From positions 496,001 through 560,000 of the forward strand of contig NC_018014.1 in NCBI RefSeq assembly GCF_000265425.1: a DNA stretch of 64,000 nucleotides, read 5' to 3'. This DNA is from Terriglobus roseus DSM 18391 (lineage in GTDB: Bacteria > Acidobacteriota > Terriglobia > Terriglobales > Acidobacteriaceae). The translations under genes were made by a program, and so were the position numbers. The notes beneath the pieces are model-generated. The model made no database searches, was not told the origin of the DNA, and saw nothing but the letters and a program-made list of their open reading frames with translations. Below, piece by piece: positions 62,766 through 64,000 of this stretch. Numbering within the stretch: position 1 is the first letter of the stretch; every line of letters starts with the position of its first letter.

Positions 62766-64000
62766 ATGCCTAAGCCAAGCGAAAAGCCGCGGAACACACC
62801 GCGCCAGGTGCTCTTTGCCAGCCTCGTCGGAACGACCGTCGAGTTCTTTGACTTTTACATCTACGCCACGGCTGCCGTCATCGTGTTCCCGCTGCTGTTC
62901 TTCCCGGCGGGCGATGCGACGGCCGCGACGCTGCAGTCGCTGGCGACGTTCGCCATTGCATTTATTGCGCGGCCCATTGGGTCGGCGCTGTTCGGACACT
63001 TTGGCGATCGCATCGGACGGAAGACGACGCTGGTGCTGGCTCTGTCGACGATGGGCCTGTCGACCGTGGCGGTGGGTGTGCTGCCGACGTACAAGATGGT
63101 GGGAGTGGCTGCGCCGCTGCTGCTGGCGCTGTGCCGCTTTGGGCAGGGTATTGGACTGGGTGGCGAGTGGGGCGGTGCTGTGCTGCTGGCAACGGAGAAT
63201 GCGCCGCCGGGCAAGCGTGCGTGGTACGGGATGTTCCCGCAGCTTGGCGCGCCGATCGGGTTCTTCTTTTCGAGTGCGATCTTCCTGTTGCTTTCGAACG
63301 TGCTGACGCCTGCGCAGTTCCTGAGCTTCGGCTGGCGTCTGCCGTTCCTGGCGAGCGGTGTGCTGGTGCTGCTGGGTCTGTATGTGCGGCTGACGATCAC
63401 GGAGACGCCGGTGTTTGCGGCTTCGCTGGCGCGTAAGGAGCCGGTGAAAGTGCCGATCTTTGCGGTGATTCGCAATCACTTTGGAGCGCTGGTGGCGGGT
63501 ACGCTGACGTGCCTGGCGACGTTTGTGCTGTTCTACCTGATGATTGTCTTCACGCTTACGTGGGCGACCACGGCGCTGCACTATCCAAAGACCACGTTTC
63601 TAGAGATGCAACTGGTGGGCGTGATCTTTTTTGCACTGACGATTCCTGCTGCGGCGGTGCTTGCTGAACGTGGGCGCAAGCCGGTGATGATTGCCATCAG
63701 TGTTGGCATTGCCATCTTTGGCCTGTTCTTTTCGACGATGTTTCAGGCGGGACATGCGGGTGCGCTGGCCATGCTGATCGTTGGCTTGTCGTTGATGGGA
63801 CTGACGTACGGGCCGCTGGGCACGGTGCTGTCCGAGTTGTTTCCGACGCCGGTGCGTTACACGGGTAGCTCGCTTGCTTTCAGCATTGCGGGCATCCTGG
63901 GCGCATCGCTGACGCCGTACATTGCGACCAAGCTGGCGACGGTGTACGGCCTGCAGTATGTGGGCTACTACCTGAGCGCGGCGGCTGTGCTGACCATCTG
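62766..64000 (+). CDS. MFS transporter of the metabolite:H+ symporter (MHS) type, 3' end beyond window
   Basis: 411 codons are present from ATG 62766 and the reading frame is open at the window end. The first helix VGTTVEFFDFYIYATAAVIV is diagnostic of the MHS group (ShiA, ProP, KgtP); GSALFGHFGDRIGRKTT is the MFS A-motif and GQGIGLGGEWGGAVLLATEN the helix-5 motif. The late YGPLGTVLSELFPTPVRYTG also fits. It takes up an organic acid or zwitterion with protons; the exact substrate is unknown. About 20-40 residues are likely missing. Confidence 0.92.
   Translation, partial: MPKPSEKPRNTPRQVLFASLVGTTVEFFDFYIYATAAVIVFPLLFFPAGDATAATLQSLATFAIAFIARPIGSALFGHFGDRIGRKTTLVLALSTMGLSTVAVGVLPTYKMVGVAAPLLLALCRFGQGIGLGGEWGGAVLLATENAPPGKRAWYGMFPQLGAPIGFFFSSAIFLLLSNVLTPAQFLSFGWRLPFLASGVLVLLGLYVRLTITETPVFAASLARKEPVKVPIFAVIRNHFGALVAGTLTCLATFVLFYLMIVFTLTWATTALHYPKTTFLEMQLVGVIFFALTIPAAAVLAERGRKPVMIAISVGIAIFGLFFSTMFQAGHAGALAMLIVGLSLMGLTYGPLGTVLSELFPTPVRYTGSSLAFSIAGILGASLTPYIATKLATVYGLQYVGYYLSAAAVLTI

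Overview
The window is 64 kb of GC-rich chromosome from a Gram-negative bacterium. TonB-dependent and TolC-type outer-membrane proteins, lipoproteins with lipoboxes and other beta-barrels show the diderm envelope. The gene set, together with dense families of GC-rich stem-loop repeats between genes, suggests an acidobacterium of the Terriglobus/Granulicella type (Acidobacteriaceae). That assignment is inference; no rRNA is present to test it.

Layout. 1-13.8 kb: an HD-domain fragment, an AT-hook-like small protein, tRNA-Pro(TGG), a DUF4112 and an acyltransferase-like membrane protein, tRNA-His, DUF72, an L,D-transpeptidase, a secreted alpha/beta hydrolase, an SGNH hydrolase lipoprotein, and bifunctional relA/spoT. 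13.8-17.4 kb: a lower-GC accessory island. It starts with a decayed second copy of the relA 3' end and carries two convergent genes, a RelA/SpoT-type nucleotidyltransferase and a GHKL (Hsp90-like) ATPase. Both end in a similar R-N-x3-H module. 17.4-24.7 kb: a zinc-finger-like protein, a membrane glycosyltransferase, DinB, msrB, ridA, a superinfection-immunity-like protein, tRNA-Pro(CGG), an EamA transporter with a divergent LysR regulator, and gluQ. 24.7-50.6 kb: a beta-barrel protein, ppc, a CPBP protease, a TonB receptor, an ABC-F protein, a Tat-exported pseudo-amylase, a glycosyltransferase, a LOG-family protein, a porin-like barrel, typA, two tandem icd genes (one frameshifted), an esterase, a PAS-GGDEF cyclase and a radical SAM protein. 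50.6-64 kb: a zinc-dependent phospholipase C-like protein, a DsbA-like protein, TolC plus an MFS exporter, a TauE/DUF971/DUF3050 gene cluster, an orphan OppF-like ATPase, an LrgA/LrgB pair and an MFS transporter cut by the window end.

Two large-scale patterns stand out. The plus strand is C-rich up to about 20 kb and G-rich from about 24.7 kb. The oriented stem-loop repeats flip strand across the same interval, as expected at a replichore boundary or an inversion axis. In two places a gene's 3' end is duplicated beside an inserted-looking segment (relA tail at 13.8 kb; tail of the 40.7 kb gene at 39.1 kb). Two beta-barrel genes appear to start at non-standard codons (ATC and CTG), since their signal peptides lie upstream of any ATG, GTG or TTG.

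No integrase, transposase, CRISPR array or rRNA was seen. The best candidate for an undescribed system is the island at 14.1-17.0 kb, which pairs a putative alarmone or nucleotide pyrophosphokinase with a GHKL ATPase.
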